64,000 bases of DNA from Paractinoplanes bogorensis. GTDB taxonomy: Bacteria > Actinomycetota > Actinomycetes > Mycobacteriales > Micromonosporaceae. Of this stretch, positions 7,868 through 16,439 are shown piece by piece. The notes under the pieces are model-generated. The model was given only the letters and a program-made list of their open reading frames with translations, did no database searches and had not been told where the DNA came from. Within the stretch, counting starts at the first letter, position 1. Each line of letters opens with the position of its first letter. The position numbers and the translations under genes were made by a program. The stretch is taken from contig NZ_JAHKKG010000021.1 in assembly GCF_018829635.1 (NCBI RefSeq), positions 40,962 to 104,961 of the forward strand, read 5' to 3'.

Positions 7868-8721
7868 GGCTGGGGCTCCTTTTTCTCGGGTACGTCCCGG
7901 GCGTGGACGGTCCAGGGGTCTGTGTCCACGTCGGACACGATGGTCTCGGCGCCGAACTCTTCGCGCAGCCAGGCCGCGACGTCGTCGAGCCAGGGGCGTT
8001 CGGTGGCCCAGTGTGCGACGTCGAGCAGCGCCGGGCCGGCCTCGGCGAGATGCTCGCTGGCCGGGTGATGGCGAAGATCGGCGCACAGGTACGCGTCGAC
8101 GCCCGCCCGCGCCGCGTCGGCGAGGAACGAATCGCCCGCACCGCCGCAGACCGCCACGGTCCGCAGCGCCCGGGACGGGTCGCCGGCCGCGCGCACCCCG
8201 GCCGCGGTCGCGGGCAGGCGGCTCGCCGCGAAGCCGGTGAACTCGGCCAGGTCCATCGGATCGGCCAGCTCGCCGATGCGGCCGATGCCCCGGCCCTCGC
8301 CCGCCGCGGCGCCGGTGGCCGGCACGAGGGGGCGCAGGTCGCGCAGGCCGAGCCGGGCCGCGAGCGCGTCGGACACGCCCGGGTTGGCCACGTCGGCGTT
8401 GGTGTGCGCGCTGTAGAGCGCGACGTCGTGCCGGATGAGCCGGTGGATGATCCGGCCCTTGTAGGTGTCGGGCGCGATCGACGACACCGGCTTGAGAAGC
8501 AGCGGGTGGTGGGCGACGACCAGATCGGCGCGTACGTCGAGGGCCTCGTCGACCGTCTCGGGCACGCAGTCGACCACGCAGAGCACGCGCCGGACCGTAC
8601 GGGAAAAATCTCCGAGCACGAGGCCGACCCTGTCCCACGACTCGGCCCAGTCGCGCGGATAGCGCCGGTCGAGAGCGTTCACCACGTCGAGGACGGTGGG
8701 TGCGGCGGCTGTGTCGGTCAC
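7864..8721 (-). CDS. Nif3-like dinuclear metal-centre protein
   Basis: A 285-residue Nif3/YbgI family protein, first gene of the operon. WDRVGLVLGD, the metal-binding LVVAHHPLLLK, the TNADVA segment, and near the end CADLRHHPASEHLAEAGPALLDVAHWATE give the His, Asp and Glu ligands of the two-metal site. Members form toroidal hexamers and were once annotated as GTP cyclohydrolase type 2; the physiological reaction remains uncertain. It is shorter than mycobacterial homologues (about 380 residues) because the central insert is missing. The GTG at 8721 was chosen; a TTG lies 9 bases upstream. Confidence 0.9.
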   Translation of the reverse strand: MTDTAAAPTVLDVVNALDRRYPRDWAESWDRVGLVLGDFSRTVRRVLCVVDCVPETVDEALDVRADLVVAHHPLLLKPVSSIAPDTYKGRIIHRLIRHDVALYSAHTNADVANPGVSDALAARLGLRDLRPLVPATGAAAGEGRGIGRIGELADPMDLAEFTGFAASRLPATAAGVRAAGDPSRALRTVAVCGGAGDSFLADAARAGVDAYLCADLRHHPASEHLAEAGPALLDVAHWATERPWLDDVAAWLREEFGAETIVSDVDTDPWTVHARDVPEKKEPQP

Positions 8722-8769
8722 GGCCGCCAACTCTATCGGGCCCCGGCCGCGGAATCGGCGGTACGGGCC

Positions 8770-9354
8770 CTACGCCCGTTCCACCTGGCCGCTGCTGCTC
8801 ATCGAGACCGGGTTGCTCACCGCCTGGAGAGCGCGCCGCCACGGGAACTGGCCGCGAAACCGGTCGGTCTGTCCCGGCCCGCCCAACCGGCACACGTCTT
8901 CGCCGTAGAGCACGTGCACGCCCCAGTCACGGAGCTTGGCCAGGCTCTCGTGCAACGCCGGATGCAGGGCCATGACCTTGTTCGTGTACGGGACCACGGC
9001 GGTCGGAACGCCGTAGCCGTAGCCCTCGACCAGCAGACCGAGCACGAGCGTGTCGGTGATCCCGGCGGCCCACTTGTTGACGGTGTTCACCGTGGCCGGC
9101 GCGACGATCATCGCGTCCGCCGCGGGCAGCACGTCCGGGTCGCCGGGACTCTTGTAATAGGTGCGTACGGGGTGGCCGGTCTGCGCCTGGAGTGCGGGCA
9201 CGTCGACGAACTTGCGGCCGTCGGGCGTGGTGATCACGCAGACCTCCCAGCCTTCCGACTGGGCCAGGTCGACCAGTTTGCCGACGTCACGGGCCATGGG
9301 TGAGCCACAGACCAGGACGTAGAGCACACCGGCCGCGGGGTTACCGGTCGTCAC
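8770..9354 (-). CDS. Flavoprotein (DFP/UbiX-like fold)
   Basis: A 194-residue flavoprotein-family protein. VLYVLVCGSPMARD is the first strand and loop that binds FMN phosphate, and ADAMIVAPATVNTVNKWAAGITDTL carries the PATxNT motif typical of phosphopantothenoylcysteine decarboxylase and related FMN proteins. The substrate is unknown. The GTG at 9354 has a G-rich ribosome site and begins next to the first strand; a GTG at 9393 would overlap the regulator gene. It lies 31 bases downstream of the XRE-TPR regulator and is probably cotranscribed with it, a pairing seen in other actinomycetes. Confidence 0.82.
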   Translation of the reverse strand: MTTGNPAAGVLYVLVCGSPMARDVGKLVDLAQSEGWEVCVITTPDGRKFVDVPALQAQTGHPVRTYYKSPGDPDVLPAADAMIVAPATVNTVNKWAAGITDTLVLGLLVEGYGYGVPTAVVPYTNKVMALHPALHESLAKLRDWGVHVLYGEDVCRLGGPGQTDRFRGQFPWRRALQAVSNPVSMSSSGQVERA

Positions 9355-9385
9355 GTGCGGACCCCCACCGGACTGAAGGCGCCCG

Positions 9386-10621
9386 TCATACACCGACTCC
9401 CATCTGCTCGGCCAGCTCCGCGATGGGAGCCGGCGGAGTGCCCCGCGTCCGGCGGAGCACGTCGGAAAGAACCTCGTGCGCGAGCGGGCGGCAGCGGATC
9501 TCGGACGGGGCGAGCCGGTCGCCCTCGAGCAGCATCTCGCTGGCCTTCTCGACGTTGCCGATCTGCGTGTAGCCGCGCGCGATGTCGAGGAAGTGGTGTG
9601 CCCGGCGTTCGGGCAGCATCGCGTTGAAGCCGATCACGTCGATCTTTTCGTGCGTCTCGACCGCCGTGCGGCCGTCGCCCAGCTCGACCGCCGTGGCGCA
9701 GCGGTGCAGCTGCACGTTGGTCGGGCCGAAACTGGTCCAGTAGTGGTTGAAGTCGCCGCCCAGCTCGAGCGACGCCTGCTCGGCCCCGCACAGCAGGTCG
9801 CGGACGGTCGCGCTGTCGCCGATGCGGGCCGCCGCCATCGCCCCGTTCAGCAGCAGCATGCCGTAGACGGACAGGCGCTGACCTCGTACGTCCTGCTCGG
9901 TGAACTGGGTCGGCGCGAGCCGGTTGGCGATGTTGACGTTGACCTCGAGCGCGGGACGCACCCGGCCGAGCGCCAGCAGCGCGCTGCCCACCCGATAGCT
10001 GGCCAGCCCGGCCAGCAGCTGGTCGCCGGCCCGCTGGGAGACGGCGATCGAGCGGTCGGCGGCCAGCCAGGACAGCTCGTGCTCGCCGACCTTGCGCAGG
10101 GCGGACGACGCGATCTGGTAGACCTGCCCGAGCAGGTGCGCCGCGTCCTTGGCCTCGGCCCCGGTCGCGTACGCGCTGTCGGCCGCCTGGGCGTCCCGCA
10201 GCAGCTTGGGCAGCATCCGGGCGAGAACGCCGTATTTGGCGTGCTGATAGGTCAGCCAGGCGTGGCTGACCGCTTTGCGCATCTCGGTGAGGGGCGGCGA
10301 ATGTGGCACCGCCTGGAAGAACGCGCTCATCTGGTCATAACGCTCCAGAGCGGCGCGGATCTCCTCGACCTCGACCTGGTCGATGCAGTTCTGTGTTTCC
10401 GGCCGGCGTTCCACATCTTTGCCCAGCAGCAGCTGGACATCGACCTGGAGCACGTCGGCGATCTCGTAGACGACGGAGAACTTGTCGAGCCGGCGGACTC
10501 CCCGCTCCACCTTGTCGACCCAGCTCTTGGACTTCCCGAGCCGGTCTGCGAAGACCTGCTGGGACATTTTGCGTCGGCCGCGCCAATAGGCGACGCGACG
10601 GCCGATCGGCAGCTCGTCCAC
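9386..10621 (-). CDS. XRE-family regulator with TPR-like C-terminal region
   Basis: A 411-residue protein. Residues 5-60 form a Cro/CI helix-turn-helix (MSQQVFADRLGKSKSWVDKVERGVRRLDKF) followed by about 330 residues of helical, TPR-like repeats. This is a common actinomycete design in which the helical part senses a peptide or partner protein. A GTG start with a GGGGGAGG site is clear. It reads away from the primase-like gene, and the shared 240-base intergenic region holds an 11-bp palindrome that could be its operator. Targets are unknown; the downstream flavoprotein is a likely one. Confidence 0.87.
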   Translation of the reverse strand: MDELPIGRRVAYWRGRRKMSQQVFADRLGKSKSWVDKVERGVRRLDKFSVVYEIADVLQVDVQLLLGKDVERRPETQNCIDQVEVEEIRAALERYDQMSAFFQAVPHSPPLTEMRKAVSHAWLTYQHAKYGVLARMLPKLLRDAQAADSAYATGAEAKDAAHLLGQVYQIASSALRKVGEHELSWLAADRSIAVSQRAGDQLLAGLASYRVGSALLALGRVRPALEVNVNIANRLAPTQFTEQDVRGQRLSVYGMLLLNGAMAAARIGDSATVRDLLCGAEQASLELGGDFNHYWTSFGPTNVQLHRCATAVELGDGRTAVETHEKIDVIGFNAMLPERRAHHFLDIARGYTQIGNVEKASEMLLEGDRLAPSEIRCRPLAHEVLSDVLRRTRGTPPAPIAELAEQMGVGV

Positions 10622-10751
10622 GGTGCCTCCCCCGACTCACCGACGACCCCCGCCGGCAAGCCCTTGTGTCATCTGCAGTCTGAACCCTCCACGTGCGCGC
10701 ACGTCGCACAGCGTGTGTGATCGCCTGCTCACCGATGCTCGTAGTTTTTGA

Positions 10752-10762
10752 TGCAACTTGCA
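10752..10762. promoter_or_regulatory. Palindrome TGCAAcTTGCA in a divergent promoter region
   Basis: A perfect 11-bp palindrome (TGCAA-C-TTGCA) lies midway between the XRE-TPR gene and the divergent primase-like gene. It is AT-richer than its surroundings. Such symmetry fits the dimeric XRE regulator encoded next to it, but binding is inferred. Confidence 0.35.
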
Positions 10763-10861
10763 AAGGGTGGATCTGCCGGAACCAACGAGGTGTGTCGCGC
10801 TTGGATACGGCGTCACTGGCTGATATAGCACCGGACCACCTAGATCGGGGGTTATCGAGCC

Positions 10862-11524
10862 ATGCAGTGGACCGTCCATCGACCGTTCGTACCGCCTGGA
10901 GTTCTCGATCGGCTCCGGTTGCGCCGGGCTGCCGCGCGCTATGCCGAGCACGGCTGGGCCGTGACTCCGGGCGCCCGGCTGAGCGGCCACCGGTTCGCCT
11001 GTGGACGCCCGGGCTGCCCGATCATGGCGTGCCACCCGGCCCTCGAGTCGTGGGAGGACACCGCGAGCGTCGACCCGGGCCAGGTGCAGGCGTGGTGGCG
11101 GCACGAGCCGTACAGCGTGCTGCTGGTGACCGGGCGGCGGTTCGACGTGCTCGACGTGCCGGCCGCTCTCGGTCTGCGGGTGCTCGGCAGCACCCGGCTC
11201 AGCCGCCGCCGGGAGGCCTGCGGGCCGGTGGCCGTGACCGCCGCCGGGCGCTGGATGTTCCTGGTCGGGCCGGGCGTGCCGCTGCGGTCCGAACTGGATC
11301 ATCGGCTGGACATCGTGCGGCACCGGCGTGGCTCGTGGATCCCGGCCGCGCCGAGCCGGATGCCCGAGGGGACGGTGCGCTGGGCCGTGCCGCCCGAGCA
11401 GACACAGTGGCGGCTGCCGGACGCCGAGATGGTGCAGGCCATGCTGACCGACGCGCTCGGCACCGCCCGAGGGCCCCGGCTCACCATTCCGCGGCAGCTG
11501 TCGACCGCCCGCCGGGGTGGATGA
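10862..11524 (+). CDS. Stand-alone bifunctional primase/polymerase (Prim-Pol) N-domain-like protein
   Basis: A 220-residue protein resembling the N-terminal prim-pol domain found in plasmid and phage replication proteins. AARYAEHGWAVTPGARLSG and the HPALESWEDTASVDPGQVQAWWRHEP segment match its start, and LLVTGRRFDVLDVPAALG occupies the usual catalytic strand. The classic acidic DxD of active prim-pols is reduced here to a single Asp in FDVLDVP, and no helicase domain follows. Actinomycetes carry many such isolated, probably non-replicative versions. It is divergent from the XRE-TPR gene, suggesting shared control. Confidence 0.7.
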   Translation: MQWTVHRPFVPPGVLDRLRLRRAAARYAEHGWAVTPGARLSGHRFACGRPGCPIMACHPALESWEDTASVDPGQVQAWWRHEPYSVLLVTGRRFDVLDVPAALGLRVLGSTRLSRRREACGPVAVTAAGRWMFLVGPGVPLRSELDHRLDIVRHRRGSWIPAAPSRMPEGTVRWAVPPEQTQWRLPDAEMVQAMLTDALGTARGPRLTIPRQLSTARRGG

Positions 11525-11578
11525 CACAGACCTCATCGAGTGACAACCTAGTGCTCCGGAGCGTGACGGTCGAGTCAC

Positions 11579-12163
11579 TCAAACGGATGATGTTTTCTTC
11601 GGACGCGCCCGGACGTGGATCCGCGCACCCTGCGCGTCGAAGATCGACAGGAATTCCACCGCCCGGCCCTCGGCGCTGCCGAACCAGTGCGGCACCCGGG
11701 TGTCGAACTCGGCCGCCTCCCCGGCCGGCAGCACCAGGTCGTGCTCGCCGAGAATCAGCCGCAGCCGGCCGCTGAGCACGTAGAGCCACTCGTAGCCCTC
11801 GTGCGTCTTCGGGTTCGGTGTCTGCCGGTCGCCCGCCGCGATCAGATGCTTGAACGCCTGCGGACCACCCGGATTGCGGGTCAGCGGCAGAATCGTCTGG
11901 CCGAACCGGTGGATCGGCCGCGCGTAGACCCGCGGGTCACCGGTCGGCGGCGCGCCGACCAGCTCGTCGAGCGGCACCCGGTAGGCCTGGGCCAGCGGCA
12001 TCAGCAACTCGAGGGTGGCCTTGCGCTGCCCCGACTCGAGCCGCGACAGGGTGCTGACCGAGATGCCGGTGGTGTCGGCCAGCGCGGTCAGGGTGATGCC
12101 CGCGTCACGCCGCAGTGCCCGCAGCCGGGGACCGACCTCGGCCAGGAAGTCTTTTGCCGTCAT
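11579..12163 (-). CDS. XRE-family regulator with C-terminal cupin domain
   Basis: A 194-residue protein. Residues 8-65 are a helix-turn-helix (ITLTALADTTGISVSTLSRLESGQRKATLELL) and residues 105-185 a cupin barrel (HEGYEWLYVLSGRLRLILGEHDLVLPAGEAAEF ... HWFGSAEGRAVEFLSIF). In this class the cupin binds a small ligand and controls DNA binding. It is transcribed away from the thioredoxin-reductase-like gene with only 47 bases between the starts, so autoregulation and control of that enzyme are likely. The ATG at 12163 fits the conserved N-terminus. Confidence 0.88.
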   Translation of the reverse strand: MTAKDFLAEVGPRLRALRRDAGITLTALADTTGISVSTLSRLESGQRKATLELLMPLAQAYRVPLDELVGAPPTGDPRVYARPIHRFGQTILPLTRNPGGPQAFKHLIAAGDRQTPNPKTHEGYEWLYVLSGRLRLILGEHDLVLPAGEAAEFDTRVPHWFGSAEGRAVEFLSIFDAQGARIHVRARPKKTSSV

Positions 12164-12210
12164 GGCAAAGAAGTTTCCCTCTTTCGGCCGGGCCCGCCCA
12201 CGATGGGCAC

Positions 12211-13059
12211 ATGACTTACGACGTGATCGTTATCGGAGGCGGACCGGCCGGACTGAGCGGCGCGGTGGCGCTGGGGCGGGCGTTGCGCTCGGTGCTGGTG
12301 ATCGACTCGGGCCAGGGCCGCAACGCGCCCGCCGAGGGCATCCACAACTTCCTGACCCGCGACGGGATGAGCCCGGCGGAGTTCCGCGCGGCCGGGCGGG
12401 CCGAGGTCGAACGCTACGGCGGAAAGGTGATCGAGGGCGAGGTCGCCTCGGCGGGCGGCGACGTCGAGCGGGGCTTCGAGGTGACCCTGGCCGACGGCAG
12501 CGTCCACCGGGCCCGGCGCCTGCTGGTCACCACCGGGCTGGTCGACCGGCTGCCCGAGGTGCCCGGGCTGGCCGAGGGCTGGGGCAAGACCGTGCTGCAC
12601 TGCCCCTACTGCCACGGCTACGAGGTGCGCGGGACGGCGATCGGCGTGCTCGGCGACCCGGGCGACGAGATGACCCAGCACGCGCTGCGGCTGTGGGGCC
12701 AGTGGAGTTCCGACGTACGCCTGGTGCCGCTGGACGAGGTCGCGGCGGTGGAGAAGGACGGCGTACGGATGAAGGACGGCTCCCTGATCGAGCGGGACTA
12801 CCTGGTCGCGCGGGGCCGGTTGGAAGCGCGCGCCGGGTTCCTCGACTCGCTCGGGCTCAAAGCGGTCGAGCACCCGATGGGGATCGGCACCTTCGTGGCG
12901 GCGACCGATCCGAGCGGGCGGACCGAGGTCCCCGGCGTGTGGGTGGCCGGCAACGTCACCGATCCGATGGCTCAGGTGATCTCGTCGGCCGCGGCCGGGC
13001 TGACCGCGGGCGCGATGATCAACTTCGACCTTCTGCCGCCAGTTCCCGATAAGCAGTGA
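12211..13059 (+). CDS. Thioredoxin-reductase-like FAD/NAD(P)-dependent oxidoreductase
   Basis: A 282-residue enzyme. The FAD dinucleotide motif is at the very start (VIVIGGGPAGLSGAVALGRA), the redox pair is C131-P-Y-C134, and VWVAGNVTDPMAQVISSAAAG near the end is the second FAD-binding motif. The NADPH half (IGVLGDPGDEMTQHALRLW) lacks a clean GxGxxA loop, which is seen in ferredoxin-dependent or specialised members of the family. No thioredoxin gene is adjacent. The ATG at 12211 begins at the conserved first strand; longer in-frame starts would overlap the divergent regulator. Confidence 0.85.
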   Translation: MTYDVIVIGGGPAGLSGAVALGRALRSVLVIDSGQGRNAPAEGIHNFLTRDGMSPAEFRAAGRAEVERYGGKVIEGEVASAGGDVERGFEVTLADGSVHRARRLLVTTGLVDRLPEVPGLAEGWGKTVLHCPYCHGYEVRGTAIGVLGDPGDEMTQHALRLWGQWSSDVRLVPLDEVAAVEKDGVRMKDGSLIERDYLVARGRLEARAGFLDSLGLKAVEHPMGIGTFVAATDPSGRTEVPGVWVAGNVTDPMAQVISSAAAGLTAGAMINFDLLPPVPDKQ

Positions 13060-13879
13060 TGACCGCGGCCGTACGGTCGGCGAGCTCGGGGCCGGCCTCG
13101 GCGGGCCCGGCTCCGGGCTGTTCGGTCAGCCCGGCCAGCACGAGCTCGGCCTGCCGCGCGGTCTCGCCGATCTCGCGCTCGCGCAGGAACGCCTCCCCCG
13201 CCAGGGCGGTGCGGTCCAGGCTGCGCAGCAGGTGGTTGGCCCGCTCGCCGGCCTCCCGCCAGAGCTGGTCGGCCCGCTCACGCTGAGCGGCCAGCGCCAG
13301 CACGGCCGGACTGTCGGCCGGGACGTCACCGTGGCGTACGGACTCGAGCCCGGCGCGGAGCCGGCGCAGCTCCTGCCGCCGCTCGAGCAGCGCGCCCAGG
13401 TCGTCGAGGGTGCGGGTCAGCGCGTGGTCGGCCCGGTCGGGGTCGATCATGCCGGTCAGGCCGGGCCAGGTCCGCCGGATGCGGCGGGCCACCGCGGCCG
13501 CGCGCTGGAGGACGGCGCGCTCCTCGGGCGACCGCAGCACGCGGCTGCCGTCGGCGGTGGGCAGTTCGAAGCGGGCGACCTGGGCGGCGCGGGCCTGCCG
13601 GCGGGCCACCGTGGCCACGGTCGCGACCGACGCGGCGAACGGCAGCCACCAGGGCACACCGGCGGCGTAGAGCACGGCCGAAGCGAAGATCAACGGAAGG
13701 CTGAGGCGGGCGGCGAAGGCCAGACGGGCTTCGCGGCTGACCCCGCTCGGGGTGGCCGGCACGACCTCGGTCACGGAGCCCGCCCGGTGCCGGGTGGCGC
13801 GGCCGGTGCGCAGGCTGAGGGCGTACGGGGAAAGGACGGTCTTCTCGTCGTCGATCCCGATGTGCAGCTCCGACGGCAT
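13019..13879 (-). CDS. Hypothetical protein with a membrane hairpin and helical C-terminus
   Basis: A 286-residue protein I do not recognise. After a soluble start (MPSELHIGIDDEKTVLSPYALSLR) come two closely spaced hydrophobic segments (LSLPLIFASAVLYAAGV and WLPFAASVATVATVA), then about 180 residues of charged helix with many Arg, Glu and Leu. It looks like a membrane-anchored coiled-coil protein with a cytoplasmic helical tail. The ATG at 13879 has a GGGGAGG ribosome site and beats the longer in-frame start. Its 3' end overlaps the converging oxidoreductase gene by 41 bases. Confidence 0.7.
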   Translation of the reverse strand: MPSELHIGIDDEKTVLSPYALSLRTGRATRHRAGSVTEVVPATPSGVSREARLAFAARLSLPLIFASAVLYAAGVPWWLPFAASVATVATVARRQARAAQVARFELPTADGSRVLRSPEERAVLQRAAAVARRIRRTWPGLTGMIDPDRADHALTRTLDDLGALLERRQELRRLRAGLESVRHGDVPADSPAVLALAAQRERADQLWREAGERANHLLRSLDRTALAGEAFLREREIGETARQAELVLAGLTEQPGAGPAEAGPELADRTAAVITAYRELAAEGRS

Positions 13880-13962
13880 GCGCCTGTCCTCCCCTGACCC
13901 GATGGTGATGCCGTCAGCAGGGCGGGCCCGATCGCCGGGGGGATGCCGACCGGGGCCCGCCC

Positions 13963-13984
13963 GCCGGCGGGGCATCCCGCCGGC
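13963..13984. other. Strong stem-loop in a divergent intergenic region
   Basis: GCCGGCGGG (13963-13971) and CCCGCCGGC (13976-13984) form a perfect 9-bp stem with a GCAT loop. Just before it, GGCGGGCCC (13921-13929) can pair with GGGCCCGCC (13953-13961). The region separates two divergent genes, so this is leader structure or attenuation rather than a plain terminator. Confidence 0.45.
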
Positions 13985-14072
13985 ACCAGAAGGAATCGGT
14001 GATCGCGCGGGCTGGTTGAGGGGGCGCCCGGTTGCAGGACGGGTGCCCTTGTCCTCGTAGGGTGTGGTGCTC

Positions 14073-14702
14073 ATGGACGCCGTACGCACCGCGATCGCCG
14101 GGGAACGTCACCGCATCGCCGACCTCCTCGACGCGCTGAGCCCGGGCCAGCTCGGCACCACCAGCCTGTGCGGCGCCTGGACCGTCCAGCAGGTGGCCGG
14201 GCACCTGCTGGCCGCGGTGGACGCCCCGCGCGGCCTGGTGCTCTCCACCCTCGCCGGCAGCGGCTTCCGCATCCACGTGGCCAACGCCCGGCTCGCCGTC
14301 GCGATCGCGAAGCGGCCCGCGGGCGAGATCGCCGACGGTCTGCGCCGGCACGCCGGCAACCCGTTCCGGCCGCCCATCGTCGGCTATCCGGGTCAGCTCA
14401 CCGACCTGCAGGTGCACGGGCAGGACATGCGGCGCCCGCTCGGGCTCCCGCACGGGCTCCCGCTCGACCACCTGCGGATCTCGCTCGACTTCCTGACCAG
14501 TGGGCGGGCGGTCGGCTTCACCCCGCGCAAGCGGCTGGCCGGGCTCCGGTTCGAGGCCACCGATCTGGGCTGGGCGTACGGGGACGGTGCCCTGGTCAGC
14601 GGGCCGGCCGAGGCGCTGATGATGGCCATGACGGGCCGTTCGCAGGTGCTCGGGGAGATCGACGGCCCGGGCGTACGCATCCTGGCCGCGCGGCTCGGCT
14701 GA
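14073..14702 (+). CDS. Maleylpyruvate isomerase-type (DinB-fold) mycothiol-dependent protein
   Basis: A 209-residue protein of the mycothiol maleylpyruvate isomerase N-domain group. ERHRIADLLDALSPGQLGTTSLCGAWTVQQVAGHLLA is the first pair of helices, with the first metal-binding His in AGHL, and LTDLQVHGQDMRRPLG supplies the HxxD pair. These four-helix proteins bind a divalent metal and often use mycothiol. The exact reaction is unknown. The ATG at 14073 is preferred over a GTG three codons upstream. It is not obviously in an operon; the next gene starts 74 bases on. Confidence 0.85.
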   Translation: MDAVRTAIAGERHRIADLLDALSPGQLGTTSLCGAWTVQQVAGHLLAAVDAPRGLVLSTLAGSGFRIHVANARLAVAIAKRPAGEIADGLRRHAGNPFRPPIVGYPGQLTDLQVHGQDMRRPLGLPHGLPLDHLRISLDFLTSGRAVGFTPRKRLAGLRFEATDLGWAYGDGALVSGPAEALMMAMTGRSQVLGEIDGPGVRILAARLG

Positions 14703-14776
14703 GAGCCGGCTGGGAGTCCGGTCCGGCGCCCCGCCGAGCGCCGAAAACTGTCGGAGGGTGGCCCTACGGTCGCTCC

Positions 14777-15292
14777 ATGAATGACACCGCCCTCCAGTCA
14801 TCCCCGATCACCCTCGACCGCCGGCTCGTGCTCGGCGAGATCGACTACCAGGTCACCGCCTTCCCGACCGACGACCACCGCATCGATCTCTGCATCGTGA
14901 GCAGCGACGGCGACGGTCATGTGGTGAGCGAGATCAGCGGCGGCATCAGCCCGGCCGACCTGCCCGCGCTCACCGATGTGCTCACCTCGACCCTGGCCGG
15001 CCTCATCGCGATGACCCAGGCCCCGCCCGCCCCGGGCCCGGCCGGCCCGCCGCCCGACAAGCGTGACCGCCACCCCAACCAGGGGGTCCGCTGGAGCCCG
15101 GGTGACGACGAGCGTCTCGTCGCCCGGTTCCGGTCCGGCGCCCGCCAGCGCGACCTGATGGCCGAGTTCGGGCGCAGCGACGGCGGCATCCGGGCCCGCC
15201 TGGAACACCTCGGCGAGCTCCCGCCCCGGGGCAGCCGGCGGTCACCGGCCGGCCCTGGCGAGCCGACGGCCGCCGAGCCGGCCGCGGGCTGA
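14777..15292 (+). CDS. Hypothetical protein with a C-terminal helix-turn-helix-like domain
   Basis: A 171-residue protein of unknown function. The first 80 residues form a compact mixed domain (LGEIDYQVTAFPTDDHRIDLCIVSSDGDG). A proline-rich linker is followed by about 45 residues (RWSPGDDERLVARFRSGARQRDLMAEFGRSDGGIRARLEHLGEL) that resemble a Myb/SANT-like or sigma-4-like helix-turn-helix fused to many actinobacterial proteins. DNA binding is inferred from that segment. The ATG at 14777 opens the conserved region. Two hairpins follow the stop. Confidence 0.65.
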   Translation: MNDTALQSSPITLDRRLVLGEIDYQVTAFPTDDHRIDLCIVSSDGDGHVVSEISGGISPADLPALTDVLTSTLAGLIAMTQAPPAPGPAGPPPDKRDRHPNQGVRWSPGDDERLVARFRSGARQRDLMAEFGRSDGGIRARLEHLGELPPRGSRRSPAGPGEPTAAEPAAG

Positions 15293-15297
15293 CGCGG

Positions 15298-15332
15298 GCG
15301 GGGCCGAGCGCGTCCCGTGCGCCCGGCCCCGC
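15298..15332. terminator. Hairpin after the HTH-like gene
   Basis: GCGGGGCCG (15298-15306) pairs with CGGCCCCGC (15324-15332) six bases past the stop codon. It has no clear T-run, as is usual for actinomycete terminators. Confidence 0.55.
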
Positions 15333-15339
15333 TGCACGC

Positions 15340-15385
15340 CACCACCCGCCGGGGCGGTCGTCGGCCAACGGCCGCCCCGGTGGTG
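15340..15385. terminator. Second, larger hairpin before the metalloprotease gene
   Basis: CACCAC-CCGCCGGGGCGG and CCGCCCCGG-TGGTG form an extended stem with a loop of about 14 bases (core arms 15349-15357 and 15372-15380). Between converging genes it can end transcription from either side. Confidence 0.55.
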
Positions 15386-15466
15386 ACGGGCCGGTGCGGC
15401 GCCCGGCCGCAGGCGGGCGTGGTGCCCGCGACCGGTCGCCGCATCGGCGTCTGAGATACCCGGCGG

Positions 15467-16420
15467 TCAGGCGCCCCCGTCCGCCGGGGGCACGGCCGCC
15501 GTCTGCAGGCTCTGCCGGGGGCCGGCCAGGCACGCCTCGACCCGGAGGATCTGCCCGTGGGTGAACATGAACATCGCCACGTCGTCGGTGTAGTCCATGT
15601 AGTTCATGAACATGTCGCCGTTCGGCCCGTTGTTGCAGGTGATCGACGGGAAGGCCGGGGTGCCGAAGTTCTGCCCGGCCTGGTTGGGCGTGTCCGCCAC
15701 GTAGTCACTGCCGCTGCACCCGGTGCCGTCGTCGCCGCCGATGTGGAACAGGTTGAGCCAGTGACCGATCTCGTGGGTGGTGGTGCGCCCGAGGTCGAAG
15801 GGCGCGGCCGCGGTGCCGATCGTGCCGAAGCCGGTATAGGTGATCACCACACCGTCGGTGGCGGGCGGCCCGCCGGGGAACTGCGCATAGCCGAGCAGTC
15901 CACCGGAGAGCCGGCAGACCCAGAGGTTCAGATAGCGGTCGGCGGGCCAGGCGTCGGTGCCGCCCTGCGCGGCGAACTTGACCGCGTCGTTGTCGGAGAA
16001 GGCGCCCGCGTCGGTCTGCCGGCGGGTCACCCCGGTGGTCGGGTTGCCGTCGGGGTCGACGGTGGCCCGGCGAAACTCGAGGCGAGCGTCGGCGACCAGC
16101 CCCTGCCACACCGGGGGCACGCCCTTGACGTCGGCGTTGGTCGCGCGGAAGTCCTCGTTGAGCACCGCGATCTGGCTGTCGATCTGCTCCTCCGAGACGT
16201 TCTGCTCGTCGGTCGCATAGACCACGTGCACCACCACCGGCACGGTCACCACCTCGGCCCGGGTGGGCTGCTCCTCCCCGGTGGCGAAGGCGAAGGCGAG
16301 GTTCTCGATGGCCGACCGGTTCAGGCGGTAGTTCAGGCTCTCGTTCAGCAGGCGGCGGTGCACGTCCTCGCTGCCGCACCGGCGCCGTGCCGGGGTCTCG
16401 ACGTTGTCGGCGGTGTCCAT
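15467..16420 (-). CDS. M43-family (cytophagalysin/pappalysin) zinc metalloprotease
   Basis: A 317-residue metzincin. The extended zinc motif H216-E-I-G-H220-W-L-N-L-F-H226 supplies three His ligands and the catalytic Glu, and MNYMDYTDD near residue 283 is the Met-turn. Cys pairs around the site (CSGSDY, CNNG) match M43B enzymes. Relatives are usually secreted, but this N-terminus (MDTADNVETPARRRCGSEDVHRRL) has no signal peptide, so it may stay inside, use another route, or be mis-started; no longer in-frame start gives a hydrophobic segment. It follows the small unknown gene by 19 bases, so the two are probably cotranscribed. Confidence 0.88.
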   Translation of the reverse strand: MDTADNVETPARRRCGSEDVHRRLLNESLNYRLNRSAIENLAFAFATGEEQPTRAEVVTVPVVVHVVYATDEQNVSEEQIDSQIAVLNEDFRATNADVKGVPPVWQGLVADARLEFRRATVDPDGNPTTGVTRRQTDAGAFSDNDAVKFAAQGGTDAWPADRYLNLWVCRLSGGLLGYAQFPGGPPATDGVVITYTGFGTIGTAAAPFDLGRTTTHEIGHWLNLFHIGGDDGTGCSGSDYVADTPNQAGQNFGTPAFPSITCNNGPNGDMFMNYMDYTDDVAMFMFTHGQILRVEACLAGPRQSLQTAAVPPADGGA

Positions 16421-16439
16421 CGGGCCTCATCTCCTCGCG

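Noticed and set aside
10862..11524. Plasmid or phage replication module
   Set aside because: The prim-pol-like protein is alone, without helicase, integrase or partition genes.
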